64,000 bases of DNA, taken from an uncultured Armatimonadota bacterium (lineage in GTDB: Bacteria; Armatimonadota; Fimbriimonadia; Fimbriimonadales; Fimbriimonadaceae). Shown in pieces: positions 35,200 through 44,699 of the stretch (the first letter of the stretch is position 1; the number at the start of each line of letters is the position of its first letter). The position numbers and the translations under genes are program-made. Under the pieces are notes generated by a model, which saw only the letters and a list, made by a program, of their open reading frames with translations, did not search any database and was not told the origin of the DNA. The DNA lies in the NCBI GenBank assembly GCA_903927345.1, contig CAIYMO010000017.1, positions 62,001-126,000 on the forward strand. The letters run 5' to 3'.

Positions 35200-35944
35200 C
35201 CGCCACAACCGTCTGACTGTCGATCACGCGGAACTCAGCACCGTAAGTGCGAGGGAGAACGTCGGAGGCATGAATCTCATCAAGCGACTCGAAGACTTCG
35301 AGTCGCTTTTTGTTGATGAACCCCCACCGTGCATTCAACCGCAGTGCCTGGTTCACATCATGAACGGTTACGATGATCGTCTTCCCTGCAGCCGACAGCT
35401 TCTCGATCAACTCCAGAACCGCGAGCACGTGCGAGATATCCAACTGGCTCGCCGGCTCATCCAAAACCAAAATCTCCGCGTCTTGAGCAACTGCACGAGC
35501 AATCCGCACACGCTGACGTTCTCCTCCGCTCAGCTCATTCATCTGCCGATCCGCGAGGTGCTCCGCATCACACAGAGCAAGCGCCGCATTCGTAGCGTCC
35601 TGATCAGTCCGGGTTTCAAACACAGAATCAGAAAGCCCCGCCCGGCCAAGCGCAGCAAACTCTCTTGCGGTCCAGCCGAAATCAACAAATTCCTCCTGGG
35701 GAACCCAAGCTACCTTCCGACTCCGCTCCGCGTGCTTCATCGCCCCGATGGGGTGCCCATCAATCAGAACCTGACCACTCAGCGGCGAAACAATCCCGCA
35801 AAGGGTCTGGAGCAAGGTCGACTTTCCCGACCCGTTAGGACCCAACAAAACGAACACTTGACCAGGACCTAGCTCGAGCGAAACACTGCCGACCAGCTCT
35901 CCATCCCTGCCGACAGTGACATCCTGCAAGACAACCTCAGCCAA
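35168..35944 (-). CDS. Orphan FecE-type ABC ATPase
   Basis: I start at TTG 35944, preceded by GGAGG within the upstream gene; starts at 35965-35968 are possible. The 258-residue protein has Walker A G-P-N-G-S-G-K-S-T, signature L-S-G-G-E-R-Q-R-V, Walker B I-L-V-L-D-E-P and H-loop T-V-H-D, all intact, and P-Q-E-E-F-V-D-F-G-W-T in the Q-loop region. The pattern (F-A-A-L-G-R) is the FecE/BtuD iron-siderophore/cobalamin importer type. Its permease and binding protein are not in the window. It overlaps the preceding exporter gene by 8 bp. Confidence 0.9.
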   Translation of the reverse strand: MAEVVLQDVTVGRDGELVGSVSLELGPGQVFVLLGPNGSGKSTLLQTLCGIVSPLSGQVLIDGHPIGAMKHAERSRKVAWVPQEEFVDFGWTAREFAALGRAGLSDSVFETRTDQDATNAALALCDAEHLADRQMNELSGGERQRVRIARAVAQDAEILVLDEPASQLDISHVLAVLELIEKLSAAGKTIIVTVHDVNQALRLNARWGFINKKRLEVFESLDEIHASDVLPRTYGAEFRVIDSQTVVAVSSCRTTGSK

Positions 35945-37709
35945 GGTTGTCCTCCAAAAGTCCATCACTGAACGCCTTGAACAGAAGGGAATACTGTCCG
36001 CCCTTCGCCATCAATTCGATGTGAGAGCCCTGCTCGATCACCTCGCCTCGCTTGAGGAACAGGATCGAATCGGCCCGAGCCGCCGTTGTCAGACGGTGAG
36101 CAATAAACATCGTTGTACGGGTCTCCATGACCTCCTGCAGGGCCGCGGTGACTGCCTTCTCGCTCTCTGCGTCCAGCGCACTCGTCGCCTCGTCCAAAAG
36201 CAGTATCGAAGGGTCACGAACTAACGCGCGCGCAATCGCAATGCGTTGCATCTGTCCGCCGCTAAGCCGTACGCCCCGCTCGCCCAGAACGGGAACATTC
36301 CGATCCCGGAACTCGCGCGAAAAGTCTTCGGCATGTGCCATCTGGAGCGCCTTGGTTAACTGCTCATCCGAAGCATCCGGCGTCCCCAATCGGAGGTTCT
36401 CATCAATTCCACCCGCAAACAGGAATGTGTGCTGAGGAACAACTCCGATCTGGCTCCGAAGCCAGTTGACATCAAGATGCTTGATGTCATTTCCATCAAG
36501 GAAGATCGAACCGCTTGTCGGCTCATAGAACCTTTGGAGAAGGTCTGCAATCGTCGACTTGCCCGCTCCACTAGGACCAACCAAAGCCATCGATGTCCCC
36601 GGCTGGATTGAGAACGAGACATTTCGCAGAGCCCAAGTCCCGTCTGGATAAACGAACGAAACATCCCGGAACTCAATCAGGCCCTGAACGCGCTCAAGAA
36701 CTTGTCGTCCTGAGTGTTCCGGCGGAAGCGGCACGTCCAAAATCTCTGAATAAATCCGATCCGAGGCGCCCTGAACTGATGAATAGGTCGACGACAAGTT
36801 CGAAATTCCCCTGAACCCTTGGTTGATCGCATCCAGCGCAAAAGCAAGCGCAGCCATATCGCTCACACTCATGTTTCCGCTGAGCGCCAACCAGCCGCCA
36901 ATCAGAATCGCGCCACAAAGCCCGACCGCTCCCAAAAGCTCGACCAGCGGTCGTAAGCGCGCAACGAGCAACGCCGCCCGAAGCTGGCTCTTCAGACTCG
37001 TGTGCAGCAACCGGCCGTAATCCTTATTGACCTGATCCTCGGCGCCAAATGCCTTCACTACTCGAACGCCCTGCAACACTTCCTGAGTCACCGCTCCAAC
37101 TTCAGCAAGATCGATTTGCACCTGCTTCTGAGCAATGCGCATCTTCTTGGCGTTCCGCTGAACAATAATCCCCATAATCGGGATCATCAGGAAGGTGATC
37201 AGCGCCATCTGCCACTGAATCACAATGATCAAAATCAAAGCTACAATAGCCTTCAGCGGAGCTTCAATCGAGTCCCTCAATATCTGAACCGCAGACTGAA
37301 AAACGTTGACGTCGTTCGTCAAGACACTCTGGATTGATCCCGCCCGCTTCTCATTGAAGTAAGTGACAGGCAATTTCAGCAACTTAGTCAGGAGCCGTTG
37401 CCGCAGCCCATTCGTGAGCCGCGCAACCGCTTCTGCCAAGTAGTAAGTCTGACCACGAGTGAAGAAATACCGCAGGACAAACACGCCGATGATCATCAGC
37501 GTGCTGATCTTCATCGCGTCAAAATCTGCAATTGCGTGCGTCTGCCCGATCTTCTCCAGATCCTTCAGCAGACGCCGGATCAGGCCCATCGAAGACCCGT
37601 AAAGTGCTGAGCTCAAGCTCGTACAGATCAAGCCAAGGACAAGCAGTCGCTTCTGACCCATGAGCTCGCGCTTAATACGCGGGTCCATTTGGAAGCGACG
37701 ATTAGCCAT
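35937..37709 (-). CDS. MsbA-type ABC exporter (TMD-NBD fusion)
   Basis: The 590-residue protein is a half transporter: six helices in residues 20-310, then an ATPase with Walker A G-P-S-G-A-G-K-S-T, signature L-S-G-G-Q-M-Q-R, Walker B I-L-L-L-D-E-A and H-loop A-H-R. It would dimerise to flip lipids, lipid-linked glycans or drugs. It starts 1 bp after asnS ends, and the orphan FecE-type ATPase follows in an overlap. Domain order and length match MsbA/lipid A exporters; no substrate can be inferred. Confidence 0.95.
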   Translation of the reverse strand: MANRRFQMDPRIKRELMGQKRLLVLGLICTSLSSALYGSSMGLIRRLLKDLEKIGQTHAIADFDAMKISTLMIIGVFVLRYFFTRGQTYYLAEAVARLTNGLRQRLLTKLLKLPVTYFNEKRAGSIQSVLTNDVNVFQSAVQILRDSIEAPLKAIVALILIIVIQWQMALITFLMIPIMGIIVQRNAKKMRIAQKQVQIDLAEVGAVTQEVLQGVRVVKAFGAEDQVNKDYGRLLHTSLKSQLRAALLVARLRPLVELLGAVGLCGAILIGGWLALSGNMSVSDMAALAFALDAINQGFRGISNLSSTYSSVQGASDRIYSEILDVPLPPEHSGRQVLERVQGLIEFRDVSFVYPDGTWALRNVSFSIQPGTSMALVGPSGAGKSTIADLLQRFYEPTSGSIFLDGNDIKHLDVNWLRSQIGVVPQHTFLFAGGIDENLRLGTPDASDEQLTKALQMAHAEDFSREFRDRNVPVLGERGVRLSGGQMQRIAIARALVRDPSILLLDEATSALDAESEKAVTAALQEVMETRTTMFIAHRLTTAARADSILFLKRGEVIEQGSHIELMAKGGQYSLLFKAFSDGLLEDNLG

Positions 37710-39101
37710 TTAGAAGTCCGCGTTGCCAGGGGTTCGGAAGTAAGGAATGACGTCTCGAATGTTCTTCATTCCCGTGACGTACATCATCAGCCGCTCGAAG
37801 CCAAGACCGAATCCTGCGTGTGGGACGGAGCCGAATCGGCGCAAGTCCAGGTACCACCAGTAGGCCTCGATCGGCAAACCTGCTTCCAAGATACGCCGTT
37901 CAAGCACATCCAATCGCTCCTCACGCTGAGAACCTCCAATAATTTCGCCGATGCGCGGCGCCAACACGTCCATCGCCCGAACTGTCTTCCCGTCGTCGTT
38001 CAAGCGCATGTAAAACGCCTTAATCTCCTTCGGATAGTCGGTGAGAATCACCGGACGTCCGACCTTGACCTCGGTCAACCATCGCTCGTGCTCGCTCTGA
38101 AGGTCGGTGCCCCATGAAACCGGAAACTCGAAGTTCTCACCACTCGCCTCAAGGTGCTTCACGGCCTCGGTGTAAGTCATTCGCTCAAAACCGCTTTCAA
38201 CAACGTGAGTCAACGTCTTCAACAGCTCAGGCTCAATGCGCTGGTTAAAGAACTCAAGATCAGCCCCGCAGTGATCCAGCGCATGCTGAATCGTCTCACG
38301 AAGAAACTCCTCAGCAAGGTTCATATCGCCCTCAAGCGAACAGAACGCCATCTCAGGCTCGATCATCCAGAACTCAGCCAAGTGCCGGCTGGTCGAAGAG
38401 TTCTCTGCCCGGAAGGTTGGTCCAAACGTATAGACGTTGGTCAGACCCAAAGCCAAAGTCTCTGCGTCCAACTGACCACTCACCGTCAAGTAAGAAGGCT
38501 TGCCAAAGAAGTCATCCGCAGGATCCTTTCGTGCGAGCTTATAGCCGTCTTCTGCATGTTCAAGGGCGGTCGTAACCTGGAACATCGCCCCCGCGCCTTC
38601 GCAGTCGCTCGCTGTAATAATCGGCGTGTGGATGTAGTGGAACCCGCGCTTGTCAAAGAACTGGTGAACCGCCTGAGAAAGCTGGTTGCGAACACGGAAC
38701 ACCGCACCAAACGTATTTCCTCGGACTCGAAGGTGCGCCTTTTCGCGGAGGAATTCCATCGTTGCGCCCTTCTTCTGAAGAGGGTAAGTCAGCGGGTCTG
38801 CCTCACCAAAAATCTCGAGCGAAGTGGCCTTCAGCTCAACTGCCTGGCCAGCCGCCGGCGATTCAACTACCAGACCGGTAAACGCTACGCATGATCCCGT
38901 GGTGACCTTCTTAAGGAGTTCAGCATCCACCACGCCATCCTCGACGATGACCTGAAGGTCCTTGAAGCAAGAACCATCATTCAGCTGAACAAACGACAGC
39001 CCCTTACTGTCTCGCCGGGTTTTGACCCAACCAAATGCCGTCGCTTCCGTTCCCGGAGCGAGGTCGAAAAGCTGTTTGATGTAACTGCGTCGATAATCCA
39101 T
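37710..39101 (-). CDS. asnS: Asparaginyl-tRNA synthetase
   Basis: The 463-residue class IIb synthetase has an N-terminal OB-fold ([12 protein letters not shown]), motif 2 region [15 protein letters not shown] and motif 3 [11 protein letters not shown], ending [10 protein letters not shown], a pattern close to AsnRS. Its presence implies direct charging of tRNA-Asn rather than the transamidation route. It lies inside a run of unrelated genes (sulfatase, speE, exporter). Confidence 0.95.
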   Translation of the reverse strand: MDYRRSYIKQLFDLAPGTEATAFGWVKTRRDSKGLSFVQLNDGSCFKDLQVIVEDGVVDAELLKKVTTGSCVAFTGLVVESPAAGQAVELKATSLEIFGEADPLTYPLQKKGATMEFLREKAHLRVRGNTFGAVFRVRNQLSQAVHQFFDKRGFHYIHTPIITASDCEGAGAMFQVTTALEHAEDGYKLARKDPADDFFGKPSYLTVSGQLDAETLALGLTNVYTFGPTFRAENSSTSRHLAEFWMIEPEMAFCSLEGDMNLAEEFLRETIQHALDHCGADLEFFNQRIEPELLKTLTHVVESGFERMTYTEAVKHLEASGENFEFPVSWGTDLQSEHERWLTEVKVGRPVILTDYPKEIKAFYMRLNDDGKTVRAMDVLAPRIGEIIGGSQREERLDVLERRILEAGLPIEAYWWYLDLRRFGSVPHAGFGLGFERLMMYVTGMKNIRDVIPYFRTPGNADF

Positions 39102-39148
39102 AGGAAACTGCTAGGTTCAGGATACCGGAGCGCGAATTAGCGGCGAAC

Positions 39149-40612
39149 CTATCGAAGAGATTCACGAACAGAATTGATCACGCTAACTTCCTCGCGCACC
39201 TGTCGCATTTTGGAAATCAAGTCTTGAACCATCCGCTTGCGCAACGGCTCCAAAGCTGGCGATCCATCCCACAGATTCTTCGATTCATCTGGGTCTGTTT
39301 TCAGGTCGAACAGCTCCCACTCGCGAAGCTCGTAGTAATAAATCAACTTGTAACGATCACCGACGATAGACACGTACTTCGGCACCTTGTGCTCGCCATC
39401 GTTATTCTCATAAAAATGTCCGTATGCATATCCTCTCAGGCCCTTGCCAGTCTGCATCGCGGGTACCAAGCTGATCCCTTGCATTTCAGGATCAACCGCG
39501 CACTGTGCAAAGTCGAGCAGTGTCGGCGCGATATCGACGTTTTCAGTCAACGTCTTAACTCGCCGTGCCTTCATTCCCGGAGCCGAAATCACTAGCGGAG
39601 TCCCGGAGGAAGGTTCATAGAACCAGCGCTTATCGAACCATCCCTTTTCGCCCAAGAAGAACCCCTGGTCGGACGCGTAGATGATGATCGTGTTCTTATC
39701 GAGACGAGCATCTTTGATGGCGTCCATCAACTGCCCAACGCTCGTATCTACATCCTGAACACAGCGCAAATAGTGCCGCATGTACCGCTGGTAATTCGCG
39801 CCCAACAGATCGCCACTCTTCAGAGATTCTGCATAGTCACGATCCTCGCGCGAGTAAGTCTCCGACCACTTCGCCAGATACTCAGGGATCGACGTCACCG
39901 GAGCCTTGCCAACATACAGGTCTGCTTGAGGCTTAAGGGTCTTCTCGATACCCATCGAAACCGTTCTCGCACCTGAAGCAAGAGTTGCGTAGTCGGTTCT
40001 CAGCGTCTTTGGTTCTGGGAACCGAGTGTCTTTGAACATCGAAAGGCTGTTCGGTCCCGGAACCCACGGTCGGTGAGGCGCTTTATGTCCCACCACCATA
40101 AAGAACGGCTTGTCGTGCGGCTTCTTCAAAAAGCTCAGTGCCTTCTCAGTGATGACCTCACTGGTGTATCCAGTCGCCTTCGAGACCCCGGATGCAGACA
40201 AAATCGTCGGGTCGTAATACTCCCCCTGCCCCCGCAGAATCTCCCAATGGTTAAACCCGGTCGGATCAGAAACGAGGTGCCACTTACCAATCCAAGCCGT
40301 CTCATATCCCCCTGCCTGCAGCAGTTTTGCCACATTGGACTGGGCACCGTTAAAGGCAGAAGCATTGTCCTTATGTCCATTAACGTGGCTATATTTCCCC
40401 GTCAACAGCGTTGCCCGGCTGGGAGCACAGATCGGGTTGGATGTGTAGTTACGCTCAAACAGTGCACCGTTTCGGGCGAGGCGGTCAATGTTCGGTGTCT
40501 GGTTAACCCGAGAGCCGTACGCCGAGATCGCCTGACGCGCATGATCGTCCGAGAAGATCAGAACGATATTCGGCCGAACCATCGGAAGTCCGGCAACGAC
40601 GGGAAGAATCAT
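39149..40612 (-). CDS. Type I sulfatase (formylglycine-dependent)
   Basis: The 487-residue protein has N-I-V-L-I-F-S-D-D-H (metal-binding Asp22-Asp23) and I-C-A-P-S-R (Cys62), the C-x-P-x-R motif converted to formylglycine, plus T-L-L-T-G-K-Y. A classical signal peptide is not obvious; the first 12 residues are short and hydrophobic, and M11 is an alternative start (40582). It likely removes sulfate from glycans, matching the window's polysaccharide enzymes. A formylglycine-generating enzyme is not in the window. Confidence 0.92.
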   Translation of the reverse strand: MILPVVAGLPMVRPNIVLIFSDDHARQAISAYGSRVNQTPNIDRLARNGALFERNYTSNPICAPSRATLLTGKYSHVNGHKDNASAFNGAQSNVAKLLQAGGYETAWIGKWHLVSDPTGFNHWEILRGQGEYYDPTILSASGVSKATGYTSEVITEKALSFLKKPHDKPFFMVVGHKAPHRPWVPGPNSLSMFKDTRFPEPKTLRTDYATLASGARTVSMGIEKTLKPQADLYVGKAPVTSIPEYLAKWSETYSREDRDYAESLKSGDLLGANYQRYMRHYLRCVQDVDTSVGQLMDAIKDARLDKNTIIIYASDQGFFLGEKGWFDKRWFYEPSSGTPLVISAPGMKARRVKTLTENVDIAPTLLDFAQCAVDPEMQGISLVPAMQTGKGLRGYAYGHFYENNDGEHKVPKYVSIVGDRYKLIYYYELREWELFDLKTDPDESKNLWDGSPALEPLRKRMVQDLISKMRQVREEVSVINSVRESLR

Positions 40613-40633
40613 TGCCGGATGTTACCGTTGAGA

Positions 40634-41461
40634 CTAAAACTTCAAGTCCGAAAACGCCAAATTGTAAGTTGACTCGTTCAAAGTCGTCCAGCCCTTGTCA
40701 AAGCTTGGCGACCACTTCGTTGCCGGAGCCGCACCCTTAGATCCCCAGACAAACCCCGAGAACCCGCCGAACGAAGGCACTAGCGCAAAGTAGAAGCCCT
40801 TCGCTGGGAACACCTGACCAAACAGATCAAGTACGTCTTCGGAAGAATATGGGCAATAGACGTGGTTGTCCGCTTGCGTCACAACAAATCCATTAGGAGA
40901 CAGAAGTCGAAGCAGGTCCGAATAGAACCCCGAGGTCCAAAGCATCTCGCTAATCTCGCCTTCCTCGTCCTCATAAGTGTCGGTCGAATCAACAACAATC
41001 AGATCGTAAGAGTCTGTCGCAGACTTAACCCAGCCGAAGGCATCTGTGATGTGTAATCGAACCCGAGGGTCCTGAAAAGCGCCATTGGAGAGGTTCGGCA
41101 TATGCTCCGAGCAAGCATCAACCACACCTTTATCAATCTCGACCATATCGATCTGACTGACCGAAGCGTGCCGACAAAGCTCACGAATGACGCCACCATC
41201 TCCACCGCCGATGACCAGGGCCTTCGAGAACGAAGGGAGGTTTACAGCCGGAATCTGCACAAGTGCCTCATGGTAAGCCTTCTCATCAAAGTCCGTGAGC
41301 TGGATGTGTCCATCGAGCAATAGCGCCTTACCGTACACATCAGTGTCGAGGATCGTCACCTGCTGGAATTCAGTCTTCGCGTCAAAAACCGTCGACTTAA
41401 CAGAACAGGTCATGGTCAGCTTGTCTGACCGAATAGGGAAGGTGAAGTGCGATTCCGACAC
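40634..41461 (-). CDS. speE: Spermidine synthase-like aminopropyltransferase
   Basis: The 275-residue protein has the spermidine synthase pattern: L-L-D-G-H-I-Q-L-T-D-F-D-E-K-A-Y-H-E-A-L, V-I-G-G-G-D-G-G (83-90) with the decarboxylated-SAM site, V-E-I-D (107-110) and V-V-D-S-T-D. The usual Pro after D-S-T-D is Thr here and is followed by an acidic loop (Y-E-D-E-E-G-E), so its amine specificity may differ. Spacing to both neighbours is 13-21 bp, so it seems co-transcribed with the TMEM175-like gene and the sulfatase. Confidence 0.88.
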   Translation of the reverse strand: MSESHFTFPIRSDKLTMTCSVKSTVFDAKTEFQQVTILDTDVYGKALLLDGHIQLTDFDEKAYHEALVQIPAVNLPSFSKALVIGGGDGGVIRELCRHASVSQIDMVEIDKGVVDACSEHMPNLSNGAFQDPRVRLHITDAFGWVKSATDSYDLIVVDSTDTYEDEEGEISEMLWTSGFYSDLLRLLSPNGFVVTQADNHVYCPYSSEDVLDLFGQVFPAKGFYFALVPSFGGFSGFVWGSKGAAPATKWSPSFDKGWTTLNESTYNLAFSDLKF

Positions 41462-41474
41462 ACCTTCAGTGTAC

Positions 41475-42137
41475 TTAAGCGGCGACGTCCAGCTTGATCA
41501 CGTTTTGATCTCGTCGCCGCGAGAATCCTTTCAAAATGATCCAGGAAACCGCAGGAACCGCAAGTGGAATCCACTGCGCAGCCATGACGTTCTTGAACGA
41601 AACCAGAATCGAAACGAGGAACACCAACGGAATCGTTGCGAGCCGCCACATGTAAAAGGCACGTACTTCGCTGTCGATATCCTTGTCGAGCAAGTGATCC
41701 CTCGATGCCCGCAGCCAAAGCGCTAAAAGCCCGAGTCCGGCAACCGTCACGTTTCCGGCGTACAGCAGCCACCCCACCAGGAGCTCGTGATTTCCCGCGT
41801 GAATCGAAGTGGTCAAAGGAAGGATTGAAAGGAAGAACAAAAACTGAAGGTTCAGCCAGTACGCCTCGCGGTTGAACTTCGACATATGCCGAAACACGCG
41901 CTGGTGCATCATCCAAAATCCACCAATGATGAAGAAGCTCAGGATGTAACCCAGAATCGGTGCCGCTTGTTCCTTGATGGCATTCAGCAGCTCCTTGTCA
42001 GAACTTGCCTCTGTGAGCTTCGCGATATCGAGCCGGAAAATGAGAAACGTTAGAACGATGGCAAAGACGCCGTCGCTCAAAGCACGAACGCGTGCTGAGT
42101 TAGACCCCTCATCCCTTAATTCCCGACTCAGTGACAT
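41475..42137 (-). CDS. TMEM175 (DUF1211)-family potassium channel-like protein
   Basis: The 220-residue protein has six hydrophobic helices and the family's first-helix motif R-V-R-A-L-S-D-G-V-F-A-I-V-L-T-F-L. Bacterial TMEM175 proteins form tetrameric K+ leak channels and usually have F-S-D in place of L-S-D; the Leu is a departure worth noting. It is the first gene of a probable six-gene minus-strand run that ends with the orphan ABC ATPase. The divergent gene lies 50 bp away. Confidence 0.85.
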   Translation of the reverse strand: MSLSRELRDEGSNSARVRALSDGVFAIVLTFLIFRLDIAKLTEASSDKELLNAIKEQAAPILGYILSFFIIGGFWMMHQRVFRHMSKFNREAYWLNLQFLFFLSILPLTTSIHAGNHELLVGWLLYAGNVTVAGLGLLALWLRASRDHLLDKDIDSEVRAFYMWRLATIPLVFLVSILVSFKNVMAAQWIPLAVPAVSWIILKGFSRRRDQNVIKLDVAA

Positions 42138-42186
42138 GCAACTGCATTAGTTTTCGGTCCCCTCCCGCCAGGACGTCATACCAGGA

Positions 42187-42969
42187 TTGAGCGTGTACCC
42201 TTGCCTAGGTGTCAAACTAGTAGTCGTGCGAGGAACAAGCGGGCAAGGCATTTTAGCAGGGGTTATCCTCTTTGGCTGCGTTCTGATCGTGCTCGATCGC
42301 CGGGGCGCTACCCACGCGGTGACCGCAAAGAAGCCTATTGAAACGGCAGAGCTACGTGCCGCTGGATTCAACGCCAAGGCCGAAGCCAAGTTGGTCTCCG
42401 CGAACACTGTGAAATCCATCCTCAGCGCAGGTGGGCCAACGCACTCCAATGAAGTGTTGCGCTTCGAAGCCGAAACCTTGCTGAAGAAACCCAATGGGGC
42501 GACGCAGGTAATCGCCGCTCGCCGCTCAACATTTAGTCCAACCCTGGCCGAAACGGTCGTCATTCCAAACTTGGAAAAGGGATCCAAGATTGTGGTCCGC
42601 GGAACCATATACGTCTATCGACGAGAAGACGTCAAAGTGGAGCGAGAAATGCAGCCAGACGGCACGCCGAAGTTGTTCCTCAACACGGGTTACATCACGT
42701 TTAAACCAACGCAGACGCCAAACGGCTCGCGCGTTCTCGTAACGTGTACAAACCTAAAGTCAGTTCACGAGCACGGGATTGAGTTTATGAGCAAGGACAA
42801 AAAGTCCGTTTCAGCAAGGATTATGCTGACTCCTGGAGATCAGGTGATGGACCGGGAAAGCGTTCCCTTCACGTCCAAACAAAAGGGACTTGAGCCGATT
42901 ACGATTAATCAGCTCATTCCCAAAAGAACCGAGCCCATTGAGCTCACGGTTCCTATCAGCGGTCTTTAG
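42187..42969 (+). CDS. Anchored protein of unknown function
   Basis: The 260-residue frame begins at TTG 42187; no good ribosome site is seen, and a GTG at 42226 is a possible alternative. There is one helix about residues 18-36, then a mainly beta, Lys/Thr-rich external domain. I do not recognise the family. It faces the TMEM175-like gene divergently and converges on the helicase gene with a 4 bp overlap. Confidence 0.5.
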   Translation: MSVYPCLGVKLVVVRGTSGQGILAGVILFGCVLIVLDRRGATHAVTAKKPIETAELRAAGFNAKAEAKLVSANTVKSILSAGGPTHSNEVLRFEAETLLKKPNGATQVIAARRSTFSPTLAETVVIPNLEKGSKIVVRGTIYVYRREDVKVEREMQPDGTPKLFLNTGYITFKPTQTPNGSRVLVTCTNLKSVHEHGIEFMSKDKKSVSARIMLTPGDQVMDRESVPFTSKQKGLEPITINQLIPKRTEPIELTVPISGL

Positions 42970-44315
42970 CGTCCGCCGCCGCGCCACTTTCCAGTAGCAC
43001 GACCACGATTCCGGCTTGGTCGGTTTCCGCCCTGACCAGGACGTCCACCGTGAGTCCGTGGAGCAGGAAGCGAACACTCTGAATTCTCAGAGATTGCGAG
43101 CTCCATACCCATCAACTTCTCAATATCTCGAACGTCGCGGTGTTGATCCGGCGACGCAAGCATCACGGCTCGGCCCTTCGCACCAGCTCGACCCGTTCGA
43201 CCGATTCGGTGAACGTAATCCTCTGGATTCTCAGGTACGTCGTAGTTGACAACCAAGGAGATTCCCTTAACGTCAATTCCTCGAGCAGCAATGTCGGTAG
43301 CAACCATGACTCGGTACTCGCCCGTCTTGAAGCCCTTCAGAGCGCTCATGCGCTGAGCAAGGGTTCGATCCGAGTGCAGCTCAGCAGCCGTGTGGCCGTT
43401 GTTCCGCATTGCCTTAGCGAGCTTAGTCGCGCCATGTCGAGTTCGGGAGAACACCAAAATGGTGCCCTTCTCTTCGTCAACAATTCGGCGAAGCATTTCA
43501 GGCTTCGACTCTTTCTGGAGAACAAGAAGTTCTTGCTCAACCAGTTCGGTAGCAGAGCCCTGCTTGGAAACCTCGATTCGCTCAGGATCTCGCATGAACT
43601 CAGACGCCAATCGCTCAATCTCTTGAGGGAAGGTCGCGGAGAACAGCAAGGTCTGTCGATCTTGCGGAGTCTTGCTGAGAATGTCTCGAATCGGTCCGAT
43701 GAAGCCCATATCGAGCATTCGATCAGCTTCGTCGAGCACCGCGATGCGAACATCGCGAAGGTTAACCGTTCGTTGTGCCAAGTGGTCAGCAAGCCGACCC
43801 GGGGTAGCAACGATGATCTTCGGATTCGAACGAAGTTGGCTCACCTGGCGACCCATCGGCGCACCGCCAATGAGAAGTGCAGTGCGCACTCCGAGTTTCT
43901 GGAACGTCTCTTGAATCTGAGCAGCGAGCTCACGAGTTGGTGCAAGCACCAGACCCTGGTCATATTGACCAAGCTTCACGAGCATTGGCAGGCCGAACGC
44001 AAGCGTCTTGCCGGTTCCCGTCTGAGCAAGGCCAACCACATCAACACCAGTCAAAGCGACCGGAATCGCTGATCCTTGGATCTCTGTAGGCTCAGAAATG
44101 CCCATCGGGGTAAGCCGACTAGCAAGCCAGTTAGGGAGTCCAAGTGCAGTGAAGGCCATCGGGGCGATGGCAGTCTCCACAACCGCAGTGGACTCGCGTC
44201 GCGGTCGTGGATTTCGATCCGAATGTCGCTCCGTAATCGTTGTAGGAGCGTATTTTCGGTATCGTTTGGGTGAGGCATCGCCACGCGATGCACCCCGGTT
44301 TTGGGTATTTGGCAT
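42966..44315 (-). CDS. DEAD-box RNA helicase (RhlE/CshA-like)
   Basis: I prefer ATG 44315 (449 residues); a TTG at 44333 would add six. The protein has Q-motif and P-T-E-I-Q, Walker A A-Q-T-G-T-G-K-T, V-L-D-E-A-D-R-M-L (DEAD), S-A-T, and the C-terminal H-R-I-G-R-T-G-R-A, in standard order. The first about 50 residues are basic and low-complexity, and the last about 40 are Arg/Gly-rich (G-N-R-P-S-R-N-R-G-R), as in RNA-binding tails. It would unwind structured RNA in ribosome assembly, RNA decay or cold response. A weak terminator-like hairpin lies just before the ATG (44318-44356). Confidence 0.92.
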   Translation of the reverse strand: MPNTQNRGASRGDASPKRYRKYAPTTITERHSDRNPRPRRESTAVVETAIAPMAFTALGLPNWLASRLTPMGISEPTEIQGSAIPVALTGVDVVGLAQTGTGKTLAFGLPMLVKLGQYDQGLVLAPTRELAAQIQETFQKLGVRTALLIGGAPMGRQVSQLRSNPKIIVATPGRLADHLAQRTVNLRDVRIAVLDEADRMLDMGFIGPIRDILSKTPQDRQTLLFSATFPQEIERLASEFMRDPERIEVSKQGSATELVEQELLVLQKESKPEMLRRIVDEEKGTILVFSRTRHGATKLAKAMRNNGHTAAELHSDRTLAQRMSALKGFKTGEYRVMVATDIAARGIDVKGISLVVNYDVPENPEDYVHRIGRTGRAGAKGRAVMLASPDQHRDVRDIEKLMGMELAISENSECSLPAPRTHGGRPGQGGNRPSRNRGRATGKWRGGGR

Positions 44316-44317
44316 AG

Positions 44318-44356
44318 AAAAAGCCGCACGCAAAGGAATGTGTAAAGTTCGGCGGC
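44318..44356 (-). promoter_or_regulatory. Possible attenuator hairpin before the helicase start
   Basis: On the minus strand GCCGC (44356-44352) can pair with GCGGC (44327-44323), followed by five T (44322-44318) and then the ATG at 44315. The loop is 24 nt and the stem only 5 bp, so the structure is marginal. DEAD-box genes in other bacteria do have regulated leaders, which makes the position suggestive only. Confidence 0.25.
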
Positions 44357-44377
44357 ACTAAAATGATACCCTACCGG

Positions 44378-44695
44378 CTACCAAGGACCCTGGACGGAAG
44401 CCTCGCGCCCCAGAGAACCCAGCACCTCTTTCAGGCATTCTTGAACCTGATCCGATGAAAACGAGGCCAGCAACGGCACCGTCAACACATGTGTGACCTG
44501 GCTGTCACTCGGAGCCGCAATCTCCTGATAAGCCTTATCCACGCTGAACGTAACTCCCTCCGGTGTTCGTGAAAAAACCACGTCAATCATCGACTCAATG
44601 TCGGCTTTTAACTCGTCAAGAGTCGTCGCTGATGTAGTCGCGATCGAGAGATTTCCAAAGTTATCGGTCGACTCCCACCGCAGCGAACTGTTCAT
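44378..44695 (-). CDS. Small protein of unknown function
   Basis: The 105-residue protein starts 4 bp after the amylase gene ends. A stretch S-A-T-T-L-D-E-L-K-A-D-I-E-S-M-I-D resembles the helix of HicB/DUF1902-like antitoxin folds, but no toxin gene adjoins, and the match is short. Late segments alternate hydrophobic and polar residues. Function unknown. Confidence 0.5.
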   Translation of the reverse strand: MNSSLRWESTDNFGNLSIATTSATTLDELKADIESMIDVVFSRTPEGVTFSVDKAYQEIAAPSDSQVTHVLTVPLLASFSSDQVQECLKEVLGSLGREASVQGPW

Positions 44696-44699
44696 AAGC

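Noticed and set aside
43140-44072. 310-codon open frame opposite the DEAD-box helicase gene
   Set aside because: Antisense to a confident gene; Ser/Arg-rich and featureless.
44378-44695. HicB-like antitoxin call for the 105-residue gene
   Set aside because: The match covers a single helix only and there is no toxin partner.
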